A stretch of DNA of 35,838 bases from a virus. The DNA lies in the IMG/VR virus record IMGVR_UViG_3300030328_001859, positions 1 to 35,838 of that record, one strand, 5' to 3'. Made by a program: the position numbers and the translations under genes. Within the stretch, counting starts at the first letter, position 1; each line of letters starts with the position of its first letter. Of the stretch, positions 1 through 8,308 are shown one piece after another. The notes beneath the pieces are model-generated. The model had not been told where the DNA came from. It did no database searches and worked only from the letters and a program-made list of their open reading frames with translations.

Positions 1-710
1 GAATCAGCAAGACCAGTTCCAATTGGAGAGTCGCCAAATAAGAAAGCTCTTTCCTTTTGAATCTTATGTTCTTGTGATTTCTGTAAACGTAGTCTAGCTA
101 ACTCAGAAGACTCACCACGAAGTGCTGCTGCCTCAAGGGTACCAGTAATTTGTAGTGGAGTTTTAAATATCTGAGTAGTGTTATAAACAACCTTGAGTTC
201 ATCTGCCCATGAATCAGGAGCTTCTGTTCCTTCACCATGTGCATTACCTACTACAATAAATACATCATTGTCAGCTGCGTCTAAAGCTGCTGCGCCAATG
301 TTTTTGTATTTAATTTCAGTTGTAGAAGATGCTACTGTAATAAGAGCATGTCCTCTTAATGTTGTTTTTGTTGAGTCCCAAACTTCGCACTCAAGACCTA
401 CCCAAGATCCATCAACTGTACTGGATATTCCTGTAATACCATCTACAGCTACTGCAGAACCTAGTTCTGCTTTAGAAGCTACAGAAGCAGGATTAGCTGC
501 CAATGAAAACTCTTGCTTGTTCCATGGGTTACGATGTTCGAACATTTTAAAAGTGGGATCATTAGGTGTTCTCTGTTCCTGATTAGCCACAACCGTTGTA
601 AACGGGGTTACATCAGTCCAAAGTTCTTTTACGACTTGTGGGCTGATGTAAAAATCTCGCCGATCAGTATATAAGACACCTGAGCCACTTAGGTTTTTAC
701 CTGTTGCCAT
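1..710 (-). CDS. Major capsid protein, N-terminal part (runs off left edge)
   Basis: An open frame begins at an ATG at 710-708 and stays open to base 1, giving 236 residues without a stop, so the gene is truncated by the window edge. The translation starts MATGKNLSGSGVLYTDRR and near the break contains KERAFLFGDSP; an aromatic-Leu-Phe-Gly stretch like this is typical of HK97-fold phage capsid proteins. A beta-rich middle with Ala/Thr/Val runs precedes a charged helix around residues 195-225. It lies four bases downstream of the scaffold gene and follows portal and terminase, the usual place for the capsid gene. The identification rests on order and motif together; no similarity search was possible. 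Confidence 0.8.
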   Translation of the reverse strand, partial: MATGKNLSGSGVLYTDRRDFYISPQVVKELWTDVTPFTTVVANQEQRTPNDPTFKMFEHRNPWNKQEFSLAANPASVASKAELGSAVAVDGITGISSTVDGSWVGLECEVWDSTKTTLRGHALITVASSTTEIKYKNIGAAALDAADNDVFIVVGNAHGEGTEAPDSWADELKVVYNTTQIFKTPLQITGTLEAAALRGESSELARLRLQKSQEHKIQKERAFLFGDSPIGTGLAD

Positions 711-714
711 TTTA

Positions 715-1590
715 CTATTTCCTTAGTTTGCTCTGTTGTAATAAGGCTGCATTAAACATATCTTGCTCATTCATAGGAGCTGGTGTTGTTCCTTTCTCCA
801 CAGATGGAGTTCTAGGTACAGACAAAGCTTGTTGTGTTTGAGCATATTGTTGTTTCTTCTGTTCAGCGCTTATTTGATTTGGTGTTGGAGCATTCTGTAT
901 ATCAAATAGTTTAGCTAATACATCAAGAGTAACGTTATTAGGATTTGTAGCCCAGCCAATAAAATCAGCTGCCTTCATATCATCCCATCCATAAGAACTT
1001 TTTACAGAGTTATATGCATCATTCATCATTGACTTTTCCTGTTGCCTAGCCATCATTTGTTCTTGCTGTGCAACACGTGCATACTCTATGTTCTTAAGAT
1101 AGTCATATCGTTGATCTTGATATTGTTCTTTAGCCATTCTATATCTAAAAGAATCGCTCTCTGGATCGTTATAGGCATCTACTTCACTGTAGTTCATCGG
1201 TCTTTCTGGTGGCGTTGGCTCCTTCAACGAATCATCCTGTGGCTGCGGTTGGGTTTCGTTGGAGACTGGAGCTTGCTGCATGGAACTAACTGCTTTCTTG
1301 TATAATTCAAGTTCAGCTGCCATACCTTGTGCTTCATTCTTAGCCTTATCAGCCTGTGATTGCCAATATGCCATTCTATTCGGATCCTCTTTTGCAGATA
1401 CATCTTGTTCAGCAACCGAGCTGCCCTGCTCAGTTTGAACTTCTTGTGGAGTTTCCCCCATAGGTGCTTGGGTAATTGAAGGTTCGAGAGGTAAGGTATC
1501 TGCTACTGGCTCTGGTGCAGGTGTATCAAATACATCTACCCCTTGACCTTGACTTACTTCTTGAACTTCAGCATTACTTTGTGTTTCCAT
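715..1590 (-). CDS. Scaffolding protein (head assembly)
   Basis: 291 residues, very rich in Glu, Gln and Asp, with an acidic Pro/Thr-rich N-terminal half (about 1-130) and predicted coiled-coil helices around 65-110 and 145-205 (many Gln, Glu, Arg and Met). The C-terminus is basic (QQSKLRK), as in many scaffold proteins that contact the capsid shell through a small basic end. Its ATG overlaps the portal stop as TAATG, and the capsid gene starts four bases after its own stop. Size, composition and position between portal and capsid all fit an internal scaffold that is lost during maturation. No sequence-specific motif is available, so the call is mainly contextual. Confidence 0.75.
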   Translation of the reverse strand: METQSNAEVQEVSQGQGVDVFDTPAPEPVADTLPLEPSITQAPMGETPQEVQTEQGSSVAEQDVSAKEDPNRMAYWQSQADKAKNEAQGMAAELELYKKAVSSMQQAPVSNETQPQPQDDSLKEPTPPERPMNYSEVDAYNDPESDSFRYRMAKEQYQDQRYDYLKNIEYARVAQQEQMMARQQEKSMMNDAYNSVKSSYGWDDMKAADFIGWATNPNNVTLDVLAKLFDIQNAPTPNQISAEQKKQQYAQTQQALSVPRTPSVEKGTTPAPMNEQDMFNAALLQQSKLRK

Positions 1591-3788
1591 TATTCCTCCA
1601 ATGGTATTATTTCATCGTTTGTAGCTTCTTGCTCAGCAACGACATTTTTTATTTTCTTAAGCTCATCATCTGACCTAGCGCTGTATAGCTTAGATGCCAT
1701 ATCGGCTCTATTAGCTGATTGCTCTAGGTCTGTTTTGAACTTTTCGATTTCAACTCGCTGACGTGCATGAACGAGTTCACGTCTTGCAGTCTGCAAGTCT
1801 CCTTGTAAGTCTTTAATTGTAGTATTTTGTGATTGTACTTGATTCATGAGTTTGCTCATCTTTGAAGATCTATTCATAACATCTTCTACATTTGCTATCT
1901 CTGTTTGTTTAAGTACTTCAATCTGATCTATAATTCCAGACTTGTACAATTCCATATAGTACTCAAAACGAGCATATCTATTAGATGGAAGTGTTGAGCC
2001 AGAAACTACTATTACATCATATTTTCCAACTGTTACATCGTTTAACTTACCTAAGAACTCACCACTAATTTGGTCGTATACAGGTTCGTTTATTGTTACT
2101 TCTTTTGGTTTATGATTTGGTTGTAGTAGCCTCATGACTTTCATCGTTGTGTAGGTATATTGAATAAACTGCACAACAATTTTTGCAACTTGATTGACAC
2201 ATTCTTCTATGTCATCACGTTTTGACTTAATTCTTCTTTGTCCGTACTCATCAATTGCAAGAGTACCTTTATATGTTTGGGGGGTAGCAGAAGGATCCCC
2301 TTGCATCATTGCATATATACCTAGTATACGCTCAATGTCTGCTTTTGCATCTGCTTCATTTTTATATAATTCATTAGGCAATGGTATTGGTCCAGCTACA
2401 ATAGGTGTACCTAGTTCTGGATCAAACTCAATAACAGCTGTTCCAGCTCGCGCCCATTCTTCCTCCAACTGTTTTTTATTCATAGAACCACGAGGAATAA
2501 GGAGCTTGACATTAGTAGAGGAGGAAGCATGAGCTACGATTAAGGAGCGTATTTTATTAATGTAAGACTGAAGTCCTTTTACAAGTCTTACATCACTAGT
2601 AGGATATGGATTTCTATTGTGACCATTCATCATAGTTACAATAGGATAATCCTCTAAAGGCAGTACATTTATAAACAATAACTGCCCACCTACGCTAACT
2701 GTTTGTTTGATTCTTTTTAGTTCTATCTCATTGTATAGAATATTGCCTGTTTCTATTAAATCTCCAAAAGTAACACGAGTAAGTATAGTTGTGCTGCCTT
2801 CTAAACCAGCTTCATTTTCCTCACCTTGCATCATAACTTGTTCTTGTGTCATTGGATTAATTGCTAAGTGGAATACATTTCCAAATTCTTTTTCAATGCT
2901 TTCGTATTTTACTACTTCATTATCATCTGTAATAATACGTTCATTGTCTTGATTAAATACTTTATAAGCAGGTTTAGCTGCATAGTCCTCATAGTCTTGA
3001 GGTTCTAGTATCTTCTCATCGTTAAGATAGGGATCGAATACTCTAAAGTGTGGAACCGTTATCTTTTCATATCTATCTATTAATTCTAATTCTCTGTCAT
3101 CTCCAGAATTGATTCGCTGGGCATCTATATCTTCTTTACTAACAATCTGGCTTTCAAGCCCTGTTCTGATAGATGCTGTTTGAGGAGCAACAGTTACTTC
3201 AGTAGCAGTACGGATTGTTTCTTCTAAATCTGGATACATAGAGAGTAGATGTTTCTCAGAATAGAGTTTAGATACGATAATCGAAGATGCATCTCTGGAA
3301 TATGCATCCTGGGATGAAGGATCTATATATACATCAAGTGGATCAATCGCCTTGACAAAGATATCACCTTTACCAAAATCAGCTAACGGGTCATGGTGTA
3401 CCATAAAGCAACCCATACCTTTGACATAATAATCGTCAATAGCTTGTTTTAGTTCAGTGTTTCCTTTCGAGTTTTCCCATACCCAGCTCATTAAATCAGA
3501 AAATATTTGTCCAGTTTCTACATCACTACCTTCTCTACCAGTAGACTGAAAACGTGGAGAGTTAGATGTAAGCATAGCTTTTGCCTGCTCCACAGCAGGA
3601 TATATAACATTTACAACTAGGGGTTCTTGCGCTCTTTGACGTAATGCATCTATCTGTGATTTAGTCCACTGCGCACCATTACGAAACTCATTATCTTCAG
3701 CAGCTTGACTTGCCCATGAATCACGAACTGATGAATAATCTCTTAAAAGATCTTCCGATATTTTGACTTCTGGATGTTTCTCTGCCAT
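1590..3788 (-). CDS. Portal protein (P22-like family)
   Basis: 732 residues, the usual length for P22-type portals. The N-terminal region reads as this family: an early helix (ISEDLLRDYSSVRDSWASQA), a segment with QEPLVVNVIYPAVEQ near residues 53-67, then AIDPLDVYIDPSSQD near 145-160. A long C-terminal coiled-coil tail (about 640-715, rich in Gln, Arg, Lys and Glu) resembles the barrel helices of P22 portal. The protein forms the dodecameric ring at one capsid vertex through which DNA is packaged and ejected. It sits 43 bases downstream of the large terminase gene and is coupled to the scaffold gene, so the packaging and head genes are co-transcribed leftward. Confidence 0.88.
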   Translation of the reverse strand: MAEKHPEVKISEDLLRDYSSVRDSWASQAAEDNEFRNGAQWTKSQIDALRQRAQEPLVVNVIYPAVEQAKAMLTSNSPRFQSTGREGSDVETGQIFSDLMSWVWENSKGNTELKQAIDDYYVKGMGCFMVHHDPLADFGKGDIFVKAIDPLDVYIDPSSQDAYSRDASSIIVSKLYSEKHLLSMYPDLEETIRTATEVTVAPQTASIRTGLESQIVSKEDIDAQRINSGDDRELELIDRYEKITVPHFRVFDPYLNDEKILEPQDYEDYAAKPAYKVFNQDNERIITDDNEVVKYESIEKEFGNVFHLAINPMTQEQVMMQGEENEAGLEGSTTILTRVTFGDLIETGNILYNEIELKRIKQTVSVGGQLLFINVLPLEDYPIVTMMNGHNRNPYPTSDVRLVKGLQSYINKIRSLIVAHASSSTNVKLLIPRGSMNKKQLEEEWARAGTAVIEFDPELGTPIVAGPIPLPNELYKNEADAKADIERILGIYAMMQGDPSATPQTYKGTLAIDEYGQRRIKSKRDDIEECVNQVAKIVVQFIQYTYTTMKVMRLLQPNHKPKEVTINEPVYDQISGEFLGKLNDVTVGKYDVIVVSGSTLPSNRYARFEYYMELYKSGIIDQIEVLKQTEIANVEDVMNRSSKMSKLMNQVQSQNTTIKDLQGDLQTARRELVHARQRVEIEKFKTDLEQSANRADMASKLYSARSDDELKKIKNVVAEQEATNDEIIPLEE

Positions 3789-3831
3789 AGTATTGATCCA
3801 TGAAGTTAGACATAACTACACTACAAAAGTT

Positions 3832-5301
3832 TCAAGTAATTAGCCAATCATCTGATTTTTTTGCACTTTTTCCTTGTATGTGATGATTATTTGTTTTATG
3901 CATCTCATGATTTGGAGGGTAATTGTGCTTTGTTGCATAATATAATCCATCTAACAGGTCATCGTGTTTTCCTCTAGGAAACATTAATAGTTCATCTTTA
4001 AGCTCAGTCATGTCCTTCTGTATATGCATCTTCTTTTGAGCAAAGAATGGGTGCATAGTTTCAAGTCTGGATGACTTACTCGAACGTGGAGATTCTTTTA
4101 TTTCAAGACCTGGTATAAATAAACCTTCTTCATCTGCTCTTGTACGCAGGTAATCACGTAACATTTCCTGATATCCTACAGATTCTATCCGTGTTTTAAC
4201 TGGTTTGTACAATTTAAAGTAGTCTATTATCTTATCTGCAAGATCCATAGGCTTGCATCGTTTGCGAAAGTAAGGCAGTACATATTTATTATTCTTCTCA
4301 TCGACAGCTACTGACACTATAGTTGAGTAGTCTGCATGTTTTTTGATTGAACTAGCTGGATCTACACCCATGAAGATATTAACAGGCACTGTCTTACCTG
4401 ACGCAAATTCTATAAATGATTCATTATCTACCCATGTAATGTTACCATCGTATACCTGTAGGTATTCTTCTTTAAACATTTGTTCTTCGTCACCTATTAT
4501 CTCGCATTGGTATTCACGATAAAACGAAGATACCCTACCAATAGACTCTAATGAACGCTTTTCAGCTTCTAATTTTTCTTTTGACCACATCTCTTTCCAT
4601 AACGCAGTACCATCATCCTGTAATGCTTTGTACCTACGTGATGTCCACCCATCTGTTTGTGTCAATGTTTCTACCATACAACGTTGATGCTGCGGTGTTC
4701 CAATAACTGCAAGCCTCCCTCGTTTAGCATCTAGTGCAGGTACCATAGATTGGAGCAACCATTTTAGATTATATTCCATAGCTTCAGATGTTTTTGTATT
4801 TATCATATCCTCTGGATCATCTAAAACAACTAACGTTGGTCTTTGGTTACCATGCTTTAACCCCACAACCTGTTGACCTGTACCTCTACACATAATCATC
4901 GTATCATCTTTTAATACAATTTCTGTTCTTGCCCATGTACGTGCAGAATGCTGTCCCCAATAACCATAAACGCTACGTAGCTCTGCACTATATTCTAGTG
5001 CATTTTTAATAGTTTGCAATAATCTAACTGCGTGTCCTTCTGTTTTAGAAGACAATACAATAAACTTAGTACCTTTTTCTGTTAATATATGCCATATAGG
5101 AAATACACAAGCTACTAATGATGATTTAGCATGACCACGTGGTGCTATGATATTTAACTTATTATTAGAGCGATCTATTAATAATTCTGCTATTTCATGG
5201 TGAAAATCAGGAGATGCAGATGAAAACATATTAGGAAAGCATATTTTTCCAAATAGTATAATATCTTTAGCTAGTTTATCTTGTATAGAGGTTACACTCA
5301 A
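3832..5301 (-). CDS. terL: Terminase large subunit
   Basis: 489 residues. The ATPase domain has a Walker A-type loop APRGHAKSS at residues 53-61 and a Walker B strand LVVLDDPE at 157-164. The nuclease domain begins with MGVDPAS (Asp314) and ends with the acidic cluster in FPRGKHDDLLDG (441-452), giving the carboxylates expected of an RNase H-like terminase nuclease. It packages DNA into the prohead through the portal and cuts the concatemer. The frame has no early ATG: the likely start is TTG at 5301, which overlaps the stop of the upstream gene (TTGA). The next ATG would remove 24 residues but keep the Walker loop, so the exact start is open. Confidence 0.92.
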   Translation of the reverse strand: MSVTSIQDKLAKDIILFGKICFPNMFSSASPDFHHEIAELLIDRSNNKLNIIAPRGHAKSSLVACVFPIWHILTEKGTKFIVLSSKTEGHAVRLLQTIKNALEYSAELRSVYGYWGQHSARTWARTEIVLKDDTMIMCRGTGQQVVGLKHGNQRPTLVVLDDPEDMINTKTSEAMEYNLKWLLQSMVPALDAKRGRLAVIGTPQHQRCMVETLTQTDGWTSRRYKALQDDGTALWKEMWSKEKLEAEKRSLESIGRVSSFYREYQCEIIGDEEQMFKEEYLQVYDGNITWVDNESFIEFASGKTVPVNIFMGVDPASSIKKHADYSTIVSVAVDEKNNKYVLPYFRKRCKPMDLADKIIDYFKLYKPVKTRIESVGYQEMLRDYLRTRADEEGLFIPGLEIKESPRSSKSSRLETMHPFFAQKKMHIQKDMTELKDELLMFPRGKHDDLLDGLYYATKHNYPPNHEMHKTNNHHIQGKSAKKSDDWLIT

Positions 5302-5477
5302 AACTGCACTACATATTTCTTTTTTTCGTAGGCTGACATATTTTTAGGACACTTAGGTAGATTTTTAACCTTAGTACCTTCAAAAGCAGTGTTAATAATC
5401 CCACAATGCAAATTATCCCTATAAGTTGCAGCAAACCCGCACATTTTATTATTTTTATATATGCAAGGTTTAAACAT
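5298..5477 (-). CDS. Small cysteine-containing protein, unknown
   Basis: 59 residues from the ATG at 5477, which overlaps the stop of the DUF3310 gene as TAATG; a TTG nine bases upstream is a less likely start. It contains four cysteines (in FKPCIY, KMCGFA, LHCGI and PKCPKN) that could bind a metal or form a small zinc-stabilised fold, and ends in a Lys/Tyr-rich stretch. It is coupled on both sides, with its stop overlapping the TTG start of the large terminase. I do not recognise the family. Its place in the packaging operon suggests a late role, but no function can be assigned. Confidence 0.7.
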   Translation of the reverse strand: MFKPCIYKNNKMCGFAATYRDNLHCGIINTAFEGTKVKNLPKCPKNMSAYEKKKYVVQF

Positions 5478-5710
5478 TAATAACAAGCACTAGGTGGTAA
5501 TTCATCTTCATCTTGCAGTCTTTTTATAAGATCATTTATATACCACTTAGCTTTTTCTAAATCTTTTATTGTATTACCCTTATGTGGACACCTAACAATG
5601 TATTTAATTATATTACCTCTAAACCAATCCATCTGCCATGATGCAATAAAGTCTGTAACCTCAATACCTTTGGTGTAATGGTCTGGGTGGTTTACATCAT
5701 CACTCATCAT
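5477..5710 (-). CDS. DUF3310-family small phage protein
   Basis: 77 residues matching the pattern of DUF3310 proteins, found in many phages: an N-terminal VNHPDHYTKG, a central helix ending in a Trp/Phe pair, IIKYIVRCPHKGN, then DLEKAKWYINDLI. These are sometimes annotated as nucleotide-kinase-like, but there is no P-loop and the biochemical role is unproven. It is unusual here in sitting between the two candidate terminase genes; the family is more often found among early metabolism genes. Its start overlaps the end of the upstream gene by 11 bases and its stop overlaps the next ATG. Confidence 0.82.
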   Translation of the reverse strand: MMSDDVNHPDHYTKGIEVTDFIASWQMDWFRGNIIKYIVRCPHKGNTIKDLEKAKWYINDLIKRLQDEDELPPSACY

Positions 5711-6467
5711 TACTCTCCAACTCTTCTGTTTTACGTGATGCTACCATTTTCTTTTCCTCTGTTTCTATTTGATCCATTATCTGATTGGTCATATCTATCT
5801 GCAATGTGTCTGTAGTAACCTTCTTATTAGGTTTCATTTCTAACATTTCTACAAAATTCTCAGCTGCACGCAGCATATTGGACACATCTTGCTTTTCTTC
5901 TGCAATATCTATTGCTTTTAGTATTGTATCTAGGACAAATCCTTTATCAATACCTTTCTGAGACATTATTTCCTTTAATTTCTCTGATACCATGTCTTTT
6001 ACTACCTTTTCTTTAAATAATCTTTTAACAGTTGCCTCTGGAGCCTTCTGATCTGGGCGATATACCTTTCCAAGCTCGTTCCAGTTAGGTTTCTGTCCAG
6101 TAAGCAGCTGTCCTACGTACGCATCTACTACGTTTTTCGTACGATTCTTGTTTAATTCTCTCTTTTGCCACCTCTGTGGCTTTACCATAGAGTAAATACC
6201 TGCCGCTCTATTGGGTTCGTAGAGTAATTTAGAGTTCTTAGACACCCATTGTACACCACAGGTTAACTTTACCTCTATCTTTTTCCTACCATCTCTTACT
6301 TCGTACTCTGTACGCTTGATACACTTAGCTACATAGCCATCATCTGTGTAAGCCCAGTCGTGTTCTTTGGCTTCTTTCCAATATACGCAAGGATATGGTG
6401 ACTCATCCTGCCTGTACACAGGAAACTCACACATCTTACCCATGTATCTACGCTTAATTAATTCCAT
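5700..6467 (-). CDS. Putative terminase small subunit / DNA-packaging protein
   Basis: 255 residues, largely helical and very charged. The N-terminal third contains two Cys residues and many aromatic residues (PYPCVYWKEA), a middle basic part (WQKRELNKNRTKN) could contact DNA, and the C-terminal half (about 150-215) is a helical bundle of the kind that ends many small terminase subunits: EKLKEIMSQKGIDKG, then LRAAENFVEMLEMKPNK. Position two small genes upstream of the large terminase supports the call. There is no clear helix-turn-helix, so a different packaging accessory remains possible. Confidence 0.55.
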   Translation of the reverse strand: MELIKRRYMGKMCEFPVYRQDESPYPCVYWKEAKEHDWAYTDDGYVAKCIKRTEYEVRDGRKKIEVKLTCGVQWVSKNSKLLYEPNRAAGIYSMVKPQRWQKRELNKNRTKNVVDAYVGQLLTGQKPNWNELGKVYRPDQKAPEATVKRLFKEKVVKDMVSEKLKEIMSQKGIDKGFVLDTILKAIDIAEEKQDVSNMLRAAENFVEMLEMKPNKKVTTDTLQIDMTNQIMDQIETEEKKMVASRKTEELESNDE

Positions 6468-6488
6468 GTATGTAGGGATTAATATATA

Positions 6489-6502
6489 TACTATTAATAG
6501 TA
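6489..6502. repeat. 14-bp perfect palindrome in AT-rich spacer
   Basis: TACTATTAATAGTA is a perfect inverted repeat inside the 83-base spacer between two leftward genes. A second inverted repeat lies close by, AATACATA at about 6521-6528 with TATGTATT at about 6537-6544. The spacer could be an operator, a processing site or a weak terminator ahead of the terminase genes; there is no U-tract on the minus strand to make a classical terminator. Confidence 0.45.
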
Positions 6503-6550
6503 GTTATAATATACATACTAGGTAATACATAACTATATGTATGTATTAAG

Positions 6551-6745
6551 CTAATCCAGACTCTTTTCATCTTTTGTTAAGTGTTGTCTTATAATTTCTT
6601 CTACAATCTTTTGTTCTGCTTGATATGCATCAAAATCATGTAAATACATTTCAAATGCCTTATCTACTTCATCTTCAGTAGTTTCTTGATCTTCAAATTT
6701 TCCAGTATTAGGATTGAATACTTCGTATATTACTTTTTTAGGCAT
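6551..6745 (-). CDS. Small acidic protein, first gene of leftward operon
   Basis: 64 residues: a short N-terminal strand (KKVIYEVFNPNTGKFEDQ) followed by a long acidic helix with many Glu, Asp and Gln to the end. No family recognised. It is the first leftward gene next to the divergent control region and begins 403 bases from the first rightward gene, so it may be the leader gene of the late operon. Upstream on the minus strand a TTGAAA and a TATAAC lie 19 bases apart, a weak match to a bacterial promoter; the early CACACCC motif is not seen on this strand. Confidence 0.65.
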   Translation of the reverse strand: MPKKVIYEVFNPNTGKFEDQETTEDEVDKAFEMYLHDFDAYQAEQKIVEEIIRQHLTKDEKSLD

Positions 6746-6998
6746 ATCTAATCTATGTTTAAAATATTATGTTATACAAATTGTATGTGATGAAGTTTCA
6801 AAAATTGATCTACATTGTGTGTGGGAGGTATTTACGTTACCTACCCCCGTTGAATTACGGGTTAGGGTTGACGATTAGGTTACGTTTTCAAGTTGGGTTC
6901 AATATATCCGATGCAATGCATCTCTATTACCCACCCTGTATGCCAGCTGGCTCTCCCCTAGCCTAAAGGCTAGCCACCGAGCAACAGGGCATATAACC

Positions 6999-7020
6999 TT
7001 CACACCCTGGTATGTATACT
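6999..7020 (+). promoter_or_regulatory. Early promoter motif copy 1 (variant)
   Basis: TTCACACCC followed by TGGTATGTATACT: the first and more divergent copy of the repeated CACACCC motif. It lies directly after the structured element at 6934-6989 and about 100 bases ahead of copy 2, with no gene between. Confidence 0.5.
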
Positions 7021-7099
7021 AAATCTCTTATGTATAGCATCTTCTAATAACTATAAATCCATACATACAAGAGTTGTGATGAACTATTACTATAGTCTA

Positions 7100-7119
7100 T
7101 TCACACCCTTGTATAATCT
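7100..7119 (+). promoter_or_regulatory. Early promoter motif copy 2
   Basis: TTCACACCCTTGTATAATCT, one of the best copies. It ends 29 bases before the ATG at 7149. The TATAAT at its right end would serve as a -10 box; there is no recognisable -35 box at normal distance, so the CACACCC block four bases upstream is the probable second element. Confidence 0.72.
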
Positions 7120-7148
7120 ATTAATAACTAACTCGAAAGGTTAATCTT

Positions 7149-7361
7149 ATGCGAAATAAACTAACATCATTCTTAGCTGATACTTTATATGTAACTGTCG
7201 GTGCTACCGTAATCGTAGCTCGTAAAACATCTGACGTTACTAAATCTTGCGTTAAGGAAGGTAAGTCATTCTGTACCGAAGTCAAGGATAAATACAATCG
7301 TAATAAAATGGATGATGAGTACCTTAAACATTGTTACGAGAATGACATAACTGTAAACTAA
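7149..7361 (+). CDS. Small basic early protein, unknown
   Basis: 70 residues. An N-terminal hydrophobic or amphipathic helix (about 4-26, LTSFLADTLYVTVGATVIVA) is followed by a Lys/Arg-rich region with two cysteines and an acidic tail. It could associate with the inner membrane. It is the first rightward gene, preceded by AAAGG and a strong copy of the early promoter motif, so it is probably among the first genes expressed and a candidate host-takeover factor; that role is inference. No family recognised. Confidence 0.65.
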   Translation: MRNKLTSFLADTLYVTVGATVIVARKTSDVTKSCVKEGKSFCTEVKDKYNRNKMDDEYLKHCYENDITVN

Positions 7362-7374
7362 CTAGCACTTGTAT

Positions 7375-7402
7375 AGCGTAGCGTGTTCCATATCGTTACG
7401 CT
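7375..7402 (+). terminator. Hairpin between first and second early units
   Basis: AGCGTAGCG (7375-7383) pairs with CGTTACGCT (7394-7402), nine pairs including one G-U, with a ten-base loop. There is no U-tract and the next promoter motif follows at once, so it may end transcription by an unusual route, protect an RNA 3' end, or insulate the promoter. Confidence 0.45.
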
Positions 7403-7403
7403 G

Positions 7404-7422
7404 TACACACCCTTTTATGTAT
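7404..7422 (+). promoter_or_regulatory. Early promoter motif copy 3
   Basis: TACACACCCTTTTATGTAT, immediately after the preceding hairpin and 24 bases before the ATG of the next gene. Confidence 0.7.
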
Positions 7423-7446
7423 TTATTAATCAATTAGGAGTATAAC

Positions 7447-7860
7447 ATGAAATTATTTGAACGTATTCTTTATAAAATATATTTACGTACCAGTTGGTCT
7501 GGTCCCACCAAACATATCAAACGCTTGGTGTCCAAACTAGCGTGTCCTGGTCGTGCTGATGAACATTTCTGGCACGATGGATGTTGGTACTGTGATTTAT
7601 GCTCATCTTGTGGTATGTCTATACCTTCGTGTAAATGCAATGATTATCCATATAATATAGAATTTGGTAATGGAAGAACCAAAGAAGAAATGGATAAGAT
7701 GCATAATCAACACTATAATGAAGACGCATATTGGAAAGGCGTTCGTGATATGGAATTAGGATGTAAAACTTGTTTTAATATCTATGAGTCAGCAATACCT
7801 GGTGCTGATACTGTTCCATGTCCTGAATGTAAAAGGCTTCCAAGTCTTGATGCACTTTAA
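7447..7860 (+). CDS. Cysteine-rich putative zinc-binding early protein
   Basis: 137 residues with a basic N-terminus (1-31) and two Cys-rich zones. The first, residues 40-64, reads HFWHDGCWYCDLCSSCG then SCKC, giving several CxxC pairs plus histidines. The second, near the C-terminus, has CKTC and CPEC spaced by about 16 residues, a zinc-ribbon pattern. Such small zinc proteins in phage early regions often bind nucleic acid or host RNA polymerase, but no specific family is recognised. It has its own copy of the promoter motif and a good ribosome site (AGGAG), and is followed by the conserved hairpin at 7879-7923. Confidence 0.72.
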   Translation: MKLFERILYKIYLRTSWSGPTKHIKRLVSKLACPGRADEHFWHDGCWYCDLCSSCGMSIPSCKCNDYPYNIEFGNGRTKEEMDKMHNQHYNEDAYWKGVRDMELGCKTCFNIYESAIPGADTVPCPECKRLPSLDAL

Positions 7861-7878
7861 TATAACTTAGGCTAACTA

Positions 7879-7923
7879 GAGCTACTCGCACACTCATTTA
7901 TGGCTGATGCAAATGGGTAGCTC
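7879..7923 (+). ncRNA. Conserved hairpin element, copy A
   Basis: Stem GAGCTACTC (7879-7887) with GGGTAGCTC (7915-7923), nine pairs with one U-G, extended by one A-T pair outside. The 27-base loop, GCACACTCATTT...TGATGCAAAT, is shared with copy B at 8755-8800, while the stems differ by base changes that keep pairing. It sits after a gene and before the next promoter motif, so it may mark RNA 3' ends. Confidence 0.6.
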
Positions 7924-7949
7924 TTTAATGCCTTCTAAATTTATGTCCA

Positions 7950-7969
7950 TTCACACCCTTTTATAATCT
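7950..7969 (+). promoter_or_regulatory. Early promoter motif copy 4
   Basis: TTCACACCCTTTTATAATCT, differing from copy 2 by one base. It ends 29 bases before the ATG at 7999, the same spacing as copy 2, and both leaders end in TAATCTT before the ATG. Confidence 0.73.
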
Positions 7970-7998
7970 TAAATCAATGAAAGAGAGAAACTAATCTT

Positions 7999-8121
7999 AT
8001 GGATTATTTAACACCTGAACTAGCTCAATCAATTATATTATTTAAACTTGTTTTTATATACGCTGTTGCAATCATATTAACTATAACAGCAACCATATTA
8101 ACTATAACGAAAGAGAGGTAA
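7999..8121 (+). CDS. Small membrane protein (40 aa)
   Basis: A short gene of 40 residues, MDYLTPELAQS then a long hydrophobic stretch rich in Ile, Leu, Val and Thr to residue 36, ending KER. This predicts one transmembrane helix with a basic end. It follows the promoter motif and is followed after three bases by a second small membrane gene. No family recognised; a role in altering the host membrane early in infection is possible but unproven. Confidence 0.6.
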   Translation: MDYLTPELAQSIILFKLVFIYAVAIILTITATILTITKER

Positions 8122-8124
8122 ACT

Positions 8125-8298
8125 ATGACATTCGTAACAATACCATTATCACTAGCTGTCTTAATATTAATCATACTATCTTTATCATTTATCTGGTCGT
8201 TTAGACTTGCAAAGAAACTTGATAAATCATACGATGACTATGACAATCTTCACGATAGTTATAAACATCTAGAGTATAAATACCATAAAGGTATCTAA
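8125..8298 (+). CDS. Small membrane-anchored protein (57 aa)
   Basis: 57 residues: an N-terminal transmembrane helix (about 3-25, rich in Leu, Ile and Ser) followed by a charged tail, RLAKKLDKSYDDYDNLHDSY, likely in the cytoplasm and possibly coiled. A GAGAGG sequence lies upstream. It shares a transcript with the preceding 40-residue gene and ends just before the promoter of the large RNA. No family recognised. Confidence 0.6.
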   Translation: MTFVTIPLSLAVLILIILSLSFIWSFRLAKKLDKSYDDYDNLHDSYKHLEYKYHKGI

Positions 8299-8308
8299 CT
8301 ATTGTCTG

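Larger units (their letters stand above)
6746..7148. promoter_or_regulatory. Divergent control region between late and early operons
   Basis: 403 bases with no supportable gene. It holds a hairpin CCCGT/ACGGG (6846-6861), a near-perfect palindrome GATGCAATGCATC (6910-6922), a small three-way-junction-like element closed by CCCTGT (6934-6939) and ACAGGG (6984-6989) that encloses the palindrome GCCAGCTGGC (6942-6951) and the hairpin CTAGCC-TAAA-GGCTAG (6958-6973), and two copies of the early promoter motif (6999-7020 and 7100-7119). It must carry the promoters for both operons and is the best place in the window for an operator or replication origin; the origin idea is inference. Confidence 0.6.

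Noticed and set aside
193-582. Rightward open frame of 129 residues inside the capsid gene
   Set aside because: Antisense shadow of the leftward capsid frame, with no ribosome site and no recognisable product.
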